Assembly (NCBI GenBank): GCA_945643635.1
Contig: CALZFC010000251.1
Location: 2,738,501-2,802,500 of the forward strand
DNA length: 64,000 bases
DNA from: Allodiplogaster sudhausi
Taxonomy: Eukaryota; Nematoda; Chromadorea; Rhabditida; Diplogasteridae
Direction of reading: 5' to 3'
This document shows positions 1-13,600 of this stretch, piece after piece. Made by a program: the position numbers and the translations under genes. Every line of letters starts with the position of its first letter. The stretch's first letter is position 1. The notes under the pieces are model-generated. The model was not told the DNA's origin and did not search any database. It saw only the letters and a program-made list of their open reading frames with translations.

Positions 1-57
1 TTGATTATGCCCTCACGCACTATTGAGGAAAGTAAATTAGCAAGGTAACCCAATCGT

Positions 58-129
58 GGCCGGATGGTCTAGGGATATGATTCTCGCTTCGGGTGCGAGA
101 GGTCCCGGGTTCGAATCCCGGTTCGGCCC
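58..129 (+). tRNA. tRNA-Pro (CGG), array copy 1
   Basis: A 72-nt cloverleaf: acceptor stem GGCCGGA pairs with TTCGGCC, discriminator C as in eukaryotic tRNA-Pro. The anticodon stem CTCGC/GCGAG encloses loop TTCGGGT, so the anticodon is CGG (decodes CCG). The T arm is CCGGG-TTCGAAT-CCCGG. It is followed closely by a TTTT run that can end RNA polymerase III transcription. No intron. Confidence 0.93.
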
Positions 130-192
130 AGACTTTTGATTACGCCCTCAGGCACTGTAGAGGAAAGTAAATTAGCAAGGTAACGCAATCGT

Positions 193-264
193 GGCCGGAT
201 GGTCTACTGGTATGATTCTCGCTTCGGGTGCGAGAGGTCCCGGGTTCGAATCCCGGTTCGGCCC
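193..264 (+). tRNA. tRNA-Pro (CGG), array copy 2
   Basis: Same cloverleaf and CGG anticodon as the first copy, 135 bp downstream. It differs in the D loop (CTACTGG instead of CTAGGG). All stems pair, and a TTTT run follows. Confidence 0.93.
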
Positions 265-327
265 AGACTTTTGATTATGCCCTCAGGCACTGTAGAGGAA
301 AGTTAATTAGCAGGGTAACGTAATTGT

Positions 328-399
328 GGACGGATGGTCTAGGGGTATGATTCTCGCTTCGGGTGCGAGAGGTGCCGGGTTCGAATCCCGGTTCGGCCC
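328..399 (+). tRNA. tRNA-Pro (CGG), array copy 3, acceptor mismatch
   Basis: Same 72-nt structure and CGG anticodon. The third acceptor base is A (GGACGGA), giving an A-G mismatch, and the base just before the T stem has changed. It could still fold but may be a decaying copy. Confidence 0.8.
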
Positions 400-465
400 A
401 GACTTTTGATTACGCCGCCCTCAGGCACTGTAGAGGAAAGTAAATTAGCAAGGTAACGCAATCGT

Positions 466-521
466 GGCCGGATGGTCTACTGGTATGATTCTCGCTTCGG
501 GTGCGAATCCCATTTCGGCCC
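466..521 (+). pseudogene. truncated tRNA-Pro, array copy 4
   Basis: Matches the neighbouring tRNA-Pro genes through the anticodon arm. It has lost about 16 nt covering the variable loop and the 5' half of the T arm, so no T stem-loop can form. The acceptor ends still pair. Non-functional as a tRNA. Confidence 0.85.
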
Positions 522-587
522 AGACTTTTGATTACGCCGCCCTCAGGCACTGTAGAGGAAAGTAAATTAGCAAGGTAACGCAATCGT

Positions 588-659
588 GGCCGGATGGTCT
601 AGGGGTATGATTCTCGCTTCGGGTGCGAGAGGTCCCGGGTTCGAATCCCGGTTCGGCCC
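588..659 (+). tRNA. tRNA-Pro (CGG), array copy 5
   Basis: Intact 72-nt tRNA-Pro with CGG anticodon, differing from copy 1 only in the D loop (AGGGG for AGGGA). A TTTT run lies just downstream. Confidence 0.93.
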
Positions 660-722
660 GGACTTTTGATTATGCCCTTAGGCACTGTAGAGGAAAGTAA
701 ATTAGCAGGGTAACGCAATCGT

Positions 723-794
723 GGCCGGATGGTATAGGGGTATGATTCTCGCTTCGGGTGCGAGAGGTGCCGGGTTCGAATCCCGGTTCGGCCC
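723..794 (+). tRNA. tRNA-Pro (CGG), array copy 6, D-stem change
   Basis: Full-length tRNA-Pro with CGG anticodon. The D arm reads GGTATAGG instead of GGTCTAGG, weakening the D stem, and one variable-loop base has changed as in copy 3. Possibly functional. Confidence 0.82.
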
Positions 795-831
795 AGATTT
801 TTCAATCAGGCAATGTTGAGGAAAGTACAGT

Positions 832-887
832 GTTGCCATATGGTCCGGGGGCATCATTCTCACGGGTTCGATTCCCGAGTCGATCCT
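832..887 (+). pseudogene. degenerate tRNA-Pro relic at array end
   Basis: A D-arm-like segment (ATGGTCCGGGGG) and a T-arm-like segment (GGGTTCGATTCCCGAG) remain, but the anticodon arm is missing and the acceptor stem no longer matches. It is the decayed last unit of the tandem array. 890-1,124 contains nothing I can support. Confidence 0.6.
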
Positions 888-1170
888 GACTTTTACAAAT
901 AAGTAGTGTTTCCTTCGTCTTTTATTGTTGTTGTTTATCTAAATTTAATGAGCACGAAGTAGCATTTTAGCGTAATACTTACATTGAAATTCTCCTTGTT
1001 ATAAAATTCACCAGTATGTGAAAAACAACGAATACTAATTTTTAAAGTATGATGTTTTATGATTATTATTACACGAAAAATAAGTGTGCATATATGTCGT
1101 CTACTTTATAGATAGTTATGTTTTATGTTGCTGATTGTGAGTATGTTGCTAATCTCTCTGAGTCCTGCAG

Positions 1171-3775
1171 CAAATCACTCCGCTGGAGTGTTTGCCTGGC
1201 TGCCCAGACAAGGGCGTCTCTCGCAATGCCATCCTTCTGCCCGGCCACTCCCAGTCAACCGCTGCCGGCGGCGGCGAGCGATTCTTCGCTTCCGGAAGCA
1301 TTCTCAGGGTCAAGTGTGTCGAAGGTAAGACAATGTAATATCTATTCACCTTTTTCTGTAGCCCTAACGATAACCCATCCTAAACTCTAGTTCAAAATCG
1401 GCGCTCTTTTGCATGTAGAAATATTTATAATTTCGCTAATGCAAAAGAGATTTACCAAAAATTTCGTCAAAAAGGTAACTTTTCTAACAATAAGACTCCT
1501 TGAATTCTCATTGCTGATCTTCCTCTTATACATAATTCGTTAGTAGCCCTAATCCCTTACTTCCCCAGGCGCCGTCCACCGCGAGGGCCCGACCGACGAC
1601 GTATCTGCCGTGATGGAGTACACGTGCCGCGGAGGGCGGCCCGATCCGTGGGACAACGCTCTCCATCCCGGCTTTGAGAAGTTGCCCGGCGACCAGTGCA
1701 TCCGGACCTGCCGCGCCTTCACCTCCACCGCGCCCGGCATCCGCCAGAGAAAGGTCAGTTAGAAGAGTGCTCGCTTGCGAGAAATTTCACTGGTAACACC
1801 AATAGCAAAATTATTTTGTTGCTCTTGTTGAAATATGAATATAATTTGCTTTTTGAATGTAGAAGAAAGCTCAGGTTCGTCCAGATCATTGTCGTTCTTC
1901 ATTGGGAAGCTTTATAGGTATTAGCAAACTTAGAACCACACACCATATTAATAACTCTAATGAATCAAACTAGTAATTGAGAACATTTGAACAAAGTCGG
2001 AAAAATGAACTTTATTAGATAACTATTGTATGCTAATGAAATCCACCTATACTCTTTAGAGCCCGGCGACCGACCTTCTTGGTGGCATTACAATTGTCAA
2101 AGCTTTCTCCAAGTACGAATTCATGTGCATGGAAGGTAAGCGGTTTTATCGTCATTAAAAAAATTCCCCTAACAATAAGGATTGTAAGGATTGTTGATGG
2201 GATTTCTTTCTACCTTTTTTATTTAATAAAAAAAATCATAATTAGGCTACCACTACCCGGCCGGCAGTCCTTACGAGAAGAAGAACAGCCAGGAACTCGA
2301 GTGCGACGACAACAGCGGCAAGTACATCGACAGGACAAACAATAACAAGATTACTGTAAGTTTTGTATTTCGACCGAACACAATATACTCAACAAGGTAA
2401 CAGGTTTGTTTTGACCTGTGTTTGATCGAAGAATATGATGGAACGGCTGTTTCAGGTGAGGGGAAACTCCTTTAAATATGGGAAATGTTGTATTTTTTTC
2501 AAATGCTGTTTCCTGTATAGGAAACTCCTGAGAAGTGCATTCCCGACCAGGGCGCCGGCTGTCCAGACATTCAACAAGTCAACGCAAAGGTGAACTAAAT
2601 GTTTTGCCTATTTTTATTCAACATTTTATGTTTTTTAAAGTCATTTCCAAGCAATGATGATGTTTTAAATTTTTGAACAAATCTATTTATAACTAACTAA
2701 CTATTAATATGCAATATAATTTGAAAAAATGTAGATCACTGGTGATTCGTGTGAAAATTCGGGCCGCCGCAACGTCGCGAACTGCACGATCGAGATCGAG
2801 TGCGTGGATGGGTACATTGCGGTGGACGAGAAGTACGTCAAGGAGAAGAAGCAGAAGCTGACATGCGAGAACGGCTTCGTGTGGAAGGACCAGTTTGACA
2901 GGTTGGCAAGATTGGCACTTATAAAATTAGTTTGCTAGAGCTTCCAGATACCTTTCTGACAATGAGAGAAGAGTGAACACGCGAGGAAATAGTGAATAGT
3001 GCAATGGGAGTAGTCATAGTAATGTGCCATTCTAAGGAAAGTGGACTGCCGCCTCGACTGCAAGCCGGTCTGCGTGATAAAGCCTGAGAAGGTTTAACTT
3101 CCTTTTCTTTCTATATTATTGTGTTTTTGTGCCGTTCAAATTACATCCTATGGCCTTCAGCCTAATTTGATATAAAACCTAGTTTTATTTTTCAGAGAAA
3201 AATATTATTAAAATAATTGATTTTACAGACTGGCAGCAAAATCACAATCACAAAGAATGCGTCGACCACGATAAGCATTGACGAGATCACGTGCGTGGAG
3301 AACGGCGCAGTCACAACGATCCAGTGCATTGGAGACGGTGGGCAATTTTGAATTTTTTTAATTAGCGCCTAAATTTCGCAACATTATTCAAACATTCATG
3401 ACAATGTAAATTTTCTACCGTGTCCCTTAAGAAAAAAATTCGAATTTAACACAAATCAGGCGTTGTCTGGGAGGCCGAAAGTCGTATTGAGCAGAAGGAT
3501 CACAACTACACGTGTATTGGAGGGAAGCTAGGCTGGAAGAGGAATGACGATGACAAGGTCGACCCTGCCTTTTGCTTTATATCTCTTCTCTTTTTTCGTC
3601 CTTCTCTCTCTCTCTCCCTCTCTCTCTCTCTTTCTACCTGCCCTTCCTCGCCTTCTCTCTCGCACGCTCTCTCTCTTTCTCTCTCTAGCTCTCTCCCTCT
3701 CTCTCTCTCATTCCTATCCCGTTGTCCAAGATGTCCACAATAATTTCTATTTATTGTATTTATAAATTAAAAATA

Positions 3776-3833
<58 letters not shown>

Positions 3834-4650
3834 CAGGTGGTCGTGACACTCGGGGAGGGCTGTGTCCGGACTTGCCCGCCTCTAAAGTTGACGCCGCCTT
3901 CAACGGTCGTCATTGACAAGGTCGCTGCTTTTTCATTTTAAGTTAAATGGTATATATGAATTATTATTTTTAAATATGTATTTTTTATTGATCAAGTATG
4001 TGCATATGCATGAATGCTTCTTCAATGAAGTTCCCTAAAATCTCGAAAGCCTCCACAGTCTAATTAGCTATAGAAAAAATATCTCAAAATAAGCAAATTA
4101 AGATAATAAATCATGTTTTATAGAAGCCGCGTATCATCGAATACCAAGGACAGTCGTACGTTGCCGAGAATGCCGTCTACTCAATGAAGTGCATCAGTGA
4201 AAGTTAGCGAATTATACACTTTCTCGATTCTAACATGACGCACATTACGTATTATTATAACTTCCTTTTCGTTCTATATTTGAAAGCATATGTTAATACC
4301 ATAAAGGGAGATATATTCGAGATAGCATTGCTTTAGTCCCGCTTGCGCCTTTAAGACATCTAATCCAGCTACAACCGCCGGGTAAATAAAATAGAATAAA
4401 GCGACATAATAGAAATATTAAATTGCAAACAAATGTGAATGAAAAATCAATAATAATGAATCACAATCAGCTCTCATCTCGTCTTGTATTCGCAGAGTTC
4501 GGGTACGCCAAGGGCACCTCGGCCTACTCGACCCAGTCGCAGGCTGCCCGCTGCGATGGCGCGACTCGCTCCTTCGTCGACTCCTCCACCGGCGCCGCCT
4601 TCACCGAACTGCTCACTTGCATTCGCAAGCCGGGACTCAACGAGTGCAAG
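1171..4650 (+). other. exons 1-12 of the giant sushi-like gene
   Basis: Exons: 1171-1324, 1569-1753, 2060-2135, 2246-2355, 2521-2589, 2735-2901, 3037-3091, 3229-3337, 3460-3557, 3837-3920, 4124-4202, 4496-4650. Exon 1 opens with CLPGCPDKG and ends at VKCVEG. Exon 6 holds a clear module (NCTIEIECVDGY, then LTCENGFVW). The intron after exon 6 is the only phase-2 intron. The intron between exons 9 and 10 contains long CT and TA microsatellites. Confidence 0.8.
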
Positions 4651-7600
4651 GTTGGACTCTCTCTACTTCACAAGCTCACTTTTTATCTTTTTCTTCTTCT
4701 TATCTATTGTCCTATCTTTTTACGCATTTTCCTATAAAGTGAAAGCTAGATTAAAATAACATACTAATAATTATGAAAAAATTAGTAATGCAACTATTTT
4801 AAGAAAGTAAATTTAAAAAATATATAAAAATCTTTTAACCTCTTTAGAAAATCGAGCAAGACCCGGCGACGACGATGACGGGCACAGAAAGTGGCTGCGC
4901 GGCCGACGGCGACTTCTTCTCTTCCGGCTGCACGCTCGCCGTTCGCTGCAAGCCAGGCAATTTTTTTTCTACTTTCCTATCAAGCCCCATTTTTTCTTTT
5001 CTCTCTTATGAAATTCCATGGAAGTCTTTTTCTTTATTTCAAAATTATTTGAATGAATTACTCAAAAAACCGCAGGTTTCTACCCGACGGACAAGGCGTA
5101 CCTGACCAAGTCGGGCGTGCAGCAACTGTCGTGTGGCAGCGGAGGCAGTGGATGGACGGACCAGCACGGCAAGAAGGTGGCTTATTTCGTACTTTGCTCT
5201 GCTTAGCCTCTATTCAAAGATCGCATCCAAATATTAATAGCCAATCCTCTAACCAAACATCTAACTAAAATAGTTCTAATGTTGTCCTTAGCACCCACAT
5301 GTACAGATTAGTAAGCGTACCATCTGCTTTTCTTAAACTTATTGATCAGAATCGAAGAAGCAAGATTTTCATTATCGTATAGGCAGTAATTTTTTTCTTC
5401 TTTATTTACCTACATATGTATATATATATCTTCAAAGGAAAAGTCATATGCACAGAAGCGAGATAAAATGATCACTCGTTTATGTATAATCCATTGGTCC
5501 GTGAAAACCACCACAATCACGGGCCGCAATCTACATCGCTATGACTCATTGAACAGAGTAGAAAAAGCAAAATTTATCACATTTCTTTTCAAGTCTTCCT
5601 AGAACAGAAGAAATTACTATTTGTAAATTACTATCCGCACGAGACATTCTCCATGTCTAGATAACGTCTGGCCTGGCGTGCACCAAGGGCTGCATCGAAG
5701 CAGTTACCAATGTTAACGTCAAGCAGGAGACGGTTGAGGTCAACAACATGTACGAGAGTGCGAAGAGTGAGGTCGCCGTCTGCACAAAGAGTGTGTTCTT
5801 TTTTTATTGTTTATTTCGTTCACTTTAAAAACACATTCATTTCATTTAGTTTTTTTTTTAATTAACAGAAAAAAATAATTCTAAAGCCGAAATCAGCGGA
5901 AACTGGAATGAAAAGCATAATAATTCCTTCTCCTCTTTTCCTCAGCGAAAATCACGCAGTCCGTGGGCGTGTCGCAGGTGCTCGATGACCATCCCTACTA
6001 CTGCCCAGCCAAGAACTCGAGTACGTCAACGAACGCGACCGATGCCGTGTGTAAGAACGTGTGCAATACACTCGCTACGCCATGGCCGACCGGTGTCTTC
6101 CTCTCAAAGGTCATATATTATTTATTTAACTACTTACAAACCTATTTTTTAAAACTGCTCTTCCATTCCTGCCCATCTTCTAATTTACTTCCATAAGTTA
6201 TACGTTTCTAATTCTCCTCAATATATCTTTTACTCTTTTACAGTGCTCGAACGTTTTTAAAAGATAATGACTCAAGTTACATTTATTTCCAGGTGTCTTC
6301 ACATTAATTAATTTTGATGTCGCTAAATACTACAATAAAACTATTCCGTAGAAAAATAATTTTCGCTTGCAGGAAGCGGAGCATTTATCGAAGGAACTAC
6401 CGCTCGTCTTCCACAAGGAATCATACATTTTCAAGTGCCAGCCAGGCTTTGTCTATCCGGCAGGCATGCTTATATTTCATGTGTTATTTCTCTAAAAACT
6501 TTTGTCGGAAATAATATAAAAAAAACTTTTTGGTGAAAACGAAAAGAGATAAATATCATAAGAAATATTTGGCAGGCAGTGTCCAACGAAAGGAAGGCCG
6601 CCAGACGGTGGAGTGCAACGGCGAGACTGGCAAGTACACCGACGGGGACACGGGCGCGGCCGTCACGGTTCCCATGGCATGCGAGCCGGCCAAGGGATGC
6701 ACGGCAATCAAACAGGCAGGAAATGAATATAAGCTTTCCCGATCACCTTGGTATCTCCGTTAGTAGTGGAGATCAAGTGGACATTACCGTACTGGAAAGT
6801 GAGGGAACAGTCGCCCACGCATATGTAACTCATATTCTGAAATGTAATGGGCCATTGAAAATATGAAAGTTGATGTCACCAAGCTTGCAGGAAAAGAATT
6901 TCTTAAATATAGTAAAAATAAAATAAAATCAAACTAATCTCAAAGTCTTAGCCGGAAGAAGCGCGCTCGAGTCCGTCGGAGGGCTGCCTCTTCAACGATC
7001 CTTACTATAACGATGGCTGCTCGCTCGTTGTCAACTGCAAGGTTTGGGAAATATTTTCAAAGGAAAACTGCTGCTATTTAAGAAAAATATATACTTTTAA
7101 TTTAAAATAAATTAATGACAACCGGAAGAGCTATGAAATGAAATACGAAAACTTAGGCCGGCTACTACCCGGTGAACATGGTATACGCGTACGGAGAAGG
7201 CCAGCGAATCCAATGCAACGAGCAGAGTCAGGCGTGGATCGACCAGAAAGGCGATGTTATTAAAGAGGGAATCAAATGCGTCAAGGGATGCATCGAGATT
7301 AAACCCAAGGTTTCTTTTTGTTATTTATACAAATAGATATTTTTTATATAGTTTCGTCCTAAAATATATGTTTTAGGCATCAAAAATGAATTTTTAAAAA
7401 ATGAAAAGGTAACTTCATTTTTTCAGGAGATAGTTCAACTCTTCAACAAAACTGATACCAAGATTAACATCGCGATCTACGAAAACGGCGACGCCACTTA
7501 CACTTGCCCGTCTGGTAAGTTACTTTGGAAGGTTTTCAATTCGTCATTTAGATATTAAAACAAGCATTTTAAAAATTCGAATAGAATTAGCAAGGTAAGT

Positions 7601-10600
7601 TGAGAACGAGATCCGCACCAATCAAATTTTGATTGATGAATTCTTTTCTGTTCAATGGCCCCCGGCTAAGGAGTTTATTTCTTGATTTTCTAGCTGTCGC
7701 GAAATTTTTTATTCTTAAAAAAAATAAATTCATAAACAAATCAACATTTCAGTGATGATCACGAAGAATATCACGCAAGTTATTCGACGGATTCTGACCG
7801 AGAAGAATGCGTACTTTTGTCCGCTTCTCAAGAACGTCGACATCAAAAATGATCTGAGTCTGATTATCCCTGACAATGACCTCTGCGACAATGCGTGCGG
7901 TGAGAATGAGCAAGAGATGCCCGTGGGAGTTCGGCTGAAGACGGTGAGGGCATACTTGCATATAAGAAAAAAATCCTGTGGAGATTGCAATATCGAAAAA
8001 AAAACCCATTGACCAAAATCCGTTACGAAAGATGGATATTCGCCTGAACGCGCCGTCAAAAGCAACATACAATAAGAAGATGAGGGAGAAAATAGTTATA
8101 GAGGGCAGACGAGTTTTAGAGCTTTCGAATTTTGGACAAGGATCACTAAACAATTTTAACTTTTGATTGAAACAATTGTCTGCTGAGACAAAGGTTCCCT
8201 CCCAGAAACCCTTCACCTTCACACATGACGGTTCTGTCTACGTTGGCGCGCCATCCGGATACACCTACGAGTGTGCTGAAGGTTTGCATCTTTGATTTTT
8301 TTTTAATACGAACTGAAAGCTAAAATATTTTAATTAACAAGACTCAAATATCTCAGTTATGTATATGTAAAAGCTAGAAGAAAGACAGCTTTCTGAAAAT
8401 TTTACTCGCGTATACATACATGCATAGCTTATTTCCGAAAGTTTATTCAATTTTGAGTGCTAAATGTTAATTTTCGACTATAAAGTGTTGACGAAATTTG
8501 GAATGCTCTCTTTTGATGTAATCATGAACTGAAGCCTGCGGGTGTAAAAGGCAGCATGCAATACGGACCGTAATTCTGAATCGGCATTTCTTCAGTTTAA
8601 TGAGATGACCTTATTTAATCGATAAAATTAAATTTAAAATATTCATTTAAACATTAGAACACTTTTAAAATTACCGCGCCCATTCATTTTAATTCGGAAT
8701 TATTTGTCTTATTGCCATGGCACAAACCAATGTTTGTTGTTCTCGTATGAGATATACATACTTATGACTTACTATAAAACCAATGTATGGACGATTAAGA
8801 AAAAAAGTTTATTCTAAGTTAATTCCAGGTGTTAATAGAAATTTTTTTCTTATGACTTACTCACTACATTTTTGCATTATATCTGCTCTTTCTCTCTCCC
8901 TCTCTTTTATAATCTCGGGCCATTTCGGTCTAGTTTCATCCGTACTCTCCCCTCTCTTGTTTTCGTTCATTCCCTCTCTATCTCTTCCACTCATTCTCTC
9001 CTTCTCTCTTTTCTTCTTCTTCTACCTCCTACACCCTCTCTCTCTCTCTCTCTCTCGCTTGAGGCTACGAATACAAGCTGACCTCTCTCTACACGGCGCG
9101 CGGTGAGCAGCGAATTCTCTGCGCCGGTAACGGAAGCTACGTTGACGACGACACCAAGGAGATCGATGCGAAAGTGGCACCTTGCGAGAAGGTCAAAGAG
9201 ATTTCTCTGTCACTTTCTACCATCTCTCACTCTTCCTCTCTCTCTCTCTCTTTTCTCTTCCGTTCTCTCTCTTTTTCTTTCCATCAGTTTCTTTCAATCT
9301 CTCCCTGTCTCTCTCTTCTCATTCTCTCTCTCACATTCTTTATCATTGCCGTCTTTGTCTCCCTCTCTCATGGTCCGATAATCCGCCTAGCACTCTTCAT
9401 CATTCAAATTTGTCGATGAATGCTCTTGTTCCCTGAAGATAATCGGTTGCTCGCCAATCACCTCTTCTCCTTCTGTCTCCGTGATCCGCGACGCGTCGTG
9501 CCGCCAAGCGGGCGCGGTCTTCCTGCCCAGCTGCCGGCTCACGCTCCTCTGCGCAGACGGTAACATCCATTAGCATCCGAAGAAGAATCCGTTAAATTAC
9601 TCTATATCAAATTCCAACAAGGGATATTTGTCTGTGTGTGGATGTGTGTCTACGAAGCAATTTAAACACAAGAAAATTAGCAGTATCATAGTATTCTCAA
9701 GAGTGAGGGCATGGAAATAATCAGTAAATATGCGGGTAATATGTACTTCCTAACTCATACATATGTTCGTAGAGAGCTGGCGGGGAAAAAGGAGGCCAAA
9801 AAGTTGAAAAATACATGTTTTTGAGGTTTCTACCCGACCGACGAGCTCTACCAATCCGTCGCGAATCAGACGCTGACATGTGAAAAGGGCGTCGTCAAGG
9901 CGGCGTGGCGTGATTCCGTCACCAAAGTTGAGGTCAGGTTCTTATGCTTGTAAGTTATCATATATGCATTAAAAATAAAATCGACCCTTACAGCTAGGCT
10001 ATCTTAGCTAATGAGTTAAAATGACATTCACAAAAATATAAATAAAAAAACTCCTTTTCGAAATTCCAACTCATTAAGCATATATGAAAAATATGAAAGA
10101 ATATGTAATATATAACTCATTATAAGAAAGAATTTAAATTAAATATAAAAATCCATAATTCTCGCATTTTAAACAGAGCACAAACTAATTGACAGGTAAC
10201 AGAGTTGAAATGCGCCAAGGGTTGTCTACAGCCGATGGTATCGTCGAACGCTACTTCGGAATCTTTCCTGCGACAATTCAATATTGGCACAGTGCAAGTC
10301 TCGTGCTCGAACAGTTCGTTTCCTATCTTTTCTATTTTTGTCTTCAAAAAAATTTATAATTTTACGATGATTATTTTCCCTTTTAATCAGTTTTTCGCTA
10401 TGAATATTGATCCGTCGGTTCCAATTTCCTTGGTTTTTGCTTAGCCGTTTCAGTGATAATGAAGAGGCTTATATCTTTTTGAGTGTTCTCTCTTTTAATT
10501 TGAAAGAATAAAAATGAAAGCTTTATAGAATCGACGGCGACGTCCGAAGGGAATATCGGAGCGCGGCTCAAGTTCCACTGCAACAGCACTACGGGCGGCA

Positions 10601-13600
10601 AGAATTCGTCGGTGACCGAGACGCCGTGCACGAATACGTGCGCGCCTCTCAAGGTTCCCGCCTCGCTCAAGACGATTTCGGTACTTTATTCTCATTCAAA
10701 TGATATTTCTTCATTATCCAACACTTCTTTCGTTTCAATATTTTCAAAATCCTTTTTTTTTTAGAAACCGAGAATGAAGATCCCGACAATCGACCTCGGT
10801 GTGGACATCGTCATTCACAAAGAGACTTACATCTTCGAGTGCGGCACGGCTGGTCAGTTGTATCTCTCTCATTCTTTACACACATCTAAAGTGCTGTTTT
10901 GTGTTTACAAAGAAGAAATAGTTTTTTAATATCTACACGATATTAATAATTTTCTTGTCACATTGAAGTTTTTAATTGCAGTGATACATAAATAGTATTT
11001 TTTTTAAAAACATTAAAATTACGCTTCCCGATGTTAATGAAAATTCGGCTGCTTTCGAGAAGCTAGTGAACAACAAATTTTTTTTGTTTGTTTCAAAGTT
11101 ACCGCCTATTCAGGCCACGTCTTCCGCGAGACGAAGACTGCACGAAGAGAACTGCAGTGCGACGGGCCGACGAAGACGTACCGCGATCTGCTCACGGGAA
11201 ATACCGGCGTCGTGGACATCGCAGACTCTTGCGTACAGAACATGGTTAGAATATGGATTCTAAATTCAATTTTTTGGTGTTCATAAACGAGCTCTTCACG
11301 TCTTAACACTGAAGAATTTTGCGTGAGAGGGTGTTTATGTTCGTAAATACATAGCCTCAAGTTAGAAAAATTCGTACTCTCAATTTTCACAACTTCTCTA
11401 ATAAAAATTCAAAGAGTAAACAGTTATTGCAAAAATGGAAATAAGAAGTTTTAATCTGAATAACGTTGTGAATATTTTTTAATACTCAATCCAAAAAATG
11501 TATTTAAGAAAATTCCTAAAAAATGGTTTGTTTTACACAGAGTAACTTTAGTATTGTAAAAATAACAGCAGTAAAAATCCCTCTAAATTCGCCAGAACGT
11601 AACGTGCACGTCGACGCTCGCAGAAGGCGCACGAATTGTCGACAGCCCCGCGGGCTGCGCGGGCAATCTGCACTCGGGATGCACCGTTACTGTCGGATGC
11701 GATGAGGGTGAGAGAGACAGTGAGAGAGTGAGAGGGAGGGTGAGAACGAGAGAAGGTGAGAGATTTACACTGCACGTGAGAGAGAGAGAAGGAGATAGGG
11801 GAAAGCGATAAAGAGAGCGTGTGAGAGATTAAGAGTGCAAGAGAGAGCGATGGACAAAGAGAGCTGAGCGATTGAGAAATGCAATTTGGCCTCTCCTTCC
11901 ATTCTAGACTATTATCCATCTGAGCCTGGTCCCTTCAAATTGTCCTGCGAATCGAATGGAAAGTGGAAGGACGCGCTGGGTGGCAAAGAAGTCGCTGAGA
12001 TCGCCGCGCTTCTTCAGTGCCTCCCGAAGAAAAAAAACACGCCCGTTTACTTGGTGCGGTGGGATATTATTATATTTTTGAAAGTCTATTTTATTTCATT
12101 AACTTTTTAATTGTCTAAAAAAAATCTTCTTTGTTGAAAAGACTGCTGTCTTTTAAATATTATTTCATTTGTTAATTTAATTATTTTTTTATATATTTCT
12201 ACAGAAACTAGGTTTCTTGAAAAGATATAGTAGGTATATGAAAATGACAAAGGCATAGGTATAAAACAAAATATGTATAGGGAAATGAATTTGATATGTA
12301 AGTAAATGAAAGCGCTAATTGTAAATAAGCTAAGTCATGTTGTTTTCTTTTCCGTATTGCGCTTTTGATGAGCACGAATAATTTTAAATGATACATAGCT
12401 GTGGTTCTCCTTATGAAACGTAGATCGAATACTCAATGCTGTCATTCCAAATCTAGCGGTATGATAGAGTATTTCTATAATACAAGCTTGATGTAATTTA
12501 TTTGCTTCTGATCTGGATTACAACTTTTTTAAAATATACATACATATGTACATAGATGTGCTTTTCACTGTCGCCTTAGGCGGTCGTCATCTTGTTCCCA
12601 TACGGCTCCTTCATAATCATAATTTATTTTAGTCATTTTTATTTAAAGAATACATGCTGTCTTGTTTTAGCGTAGTGTATTGTTATGGTTTACATCTCAT
12701 TAAAAATAAAGAAGATTGTTTTAGGGCACCACCGCTCGGCCGCCAGAAGATGCCTCAGAGCCCTCGCCGATTCGCCTCACCGTCACTCTTCCTCCCGGAA
12801 AGCCATGCAACTTGCCGACCGCCAAGGGCGTCAAGGCAAAGGCTGCCGACTCGAAAGAATGTCAAGGAGTAATCAACACCGGATGCACGATCACTGTCGA
12901 GTGTGACGAGGGTGAGAGAGAGAGAGACAGACAGACAGACAGAGAGAGAGAGAAGAGAGAAAGGAAGAGGTAGACGGAGAGAGAGAGAGAGCGAGTGTGG
13001 GTGAGAGAAAGAGTGAGATACATAGATAATGAAAGAGAAGCATAGGGGACAGAGAAAGAGATGCTGAGAGAGAAGAGACAGAAAGAAAAAGGGAGTACGC
13101 GACCATTGTTGCATTGGAAACCAGCGTTGCATCTTATATTTGTTGTTGTTGTTATTCCATTATTCGGGCTGCAGTTTCTTTTTTATTATAGTAAATTTAA
13201 ACTTTTTTTTGATTTTGGAACTATACCTCGAAACTCAACCGCAATCTATTTGAATTTTCCAGGTTATTGTAGTGTCTTCCCTCAAATCGCACTGTGTCAG
13301 GCAAAAAGGCGGTGAATTCGAGAGTGAATATTTGGCTCCATTAAGTGATCTAAATTGACAGACTTCCAACCGTCGTCGCCCGGCAGCCCGTCCACAACGA
13401 TGGAGTGCATGACGAGCGGACAGTGGAAGGAGAAGAAGAGCGGCAAGAGCGGAGAGGACGCAACAAGTCTGTTTGGATGCGAGCCGAAGGCGAGAAGTTT
13501 TCCTAATTCACCAATAATTTTTTTTCAATTTGTTTTACGATTTCAAGAAAGAATGAAATATTACGGTATTCAGGCTTAGCTCTCTCCCTCTCTCTCTCTC

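Larger units (their letters stand above)
1..890 (+). repeat. tandem array of ~135-bp units, each carrying one tRNA-Pro
   Basis: tRNA starts lie at 58, 193, 328, 466, 588 and 723, i.e. spacing of 135, 135, 138, 122 and 135 bp. The spacers are nearly identical (GACTTTTGATTATGCCCTCA followed by AGGAAAGTAAATTAGCA). The array may continue to the left of the window. Confidence 0.92.

Noticed and set aside
599..805. Minus-strand ORF with repeated GRTGIRTRDLSHPKRESYP
   Set aside because: Antisense translation of the tRNA-Pro array, a common false protein.
4957..5075. Possible continuous exon reading through from 4,848 to 5,176
   Set aside because: Reading through loses the FYPTD frame; phase and the T-rich tract support a GC-AG intron instead.
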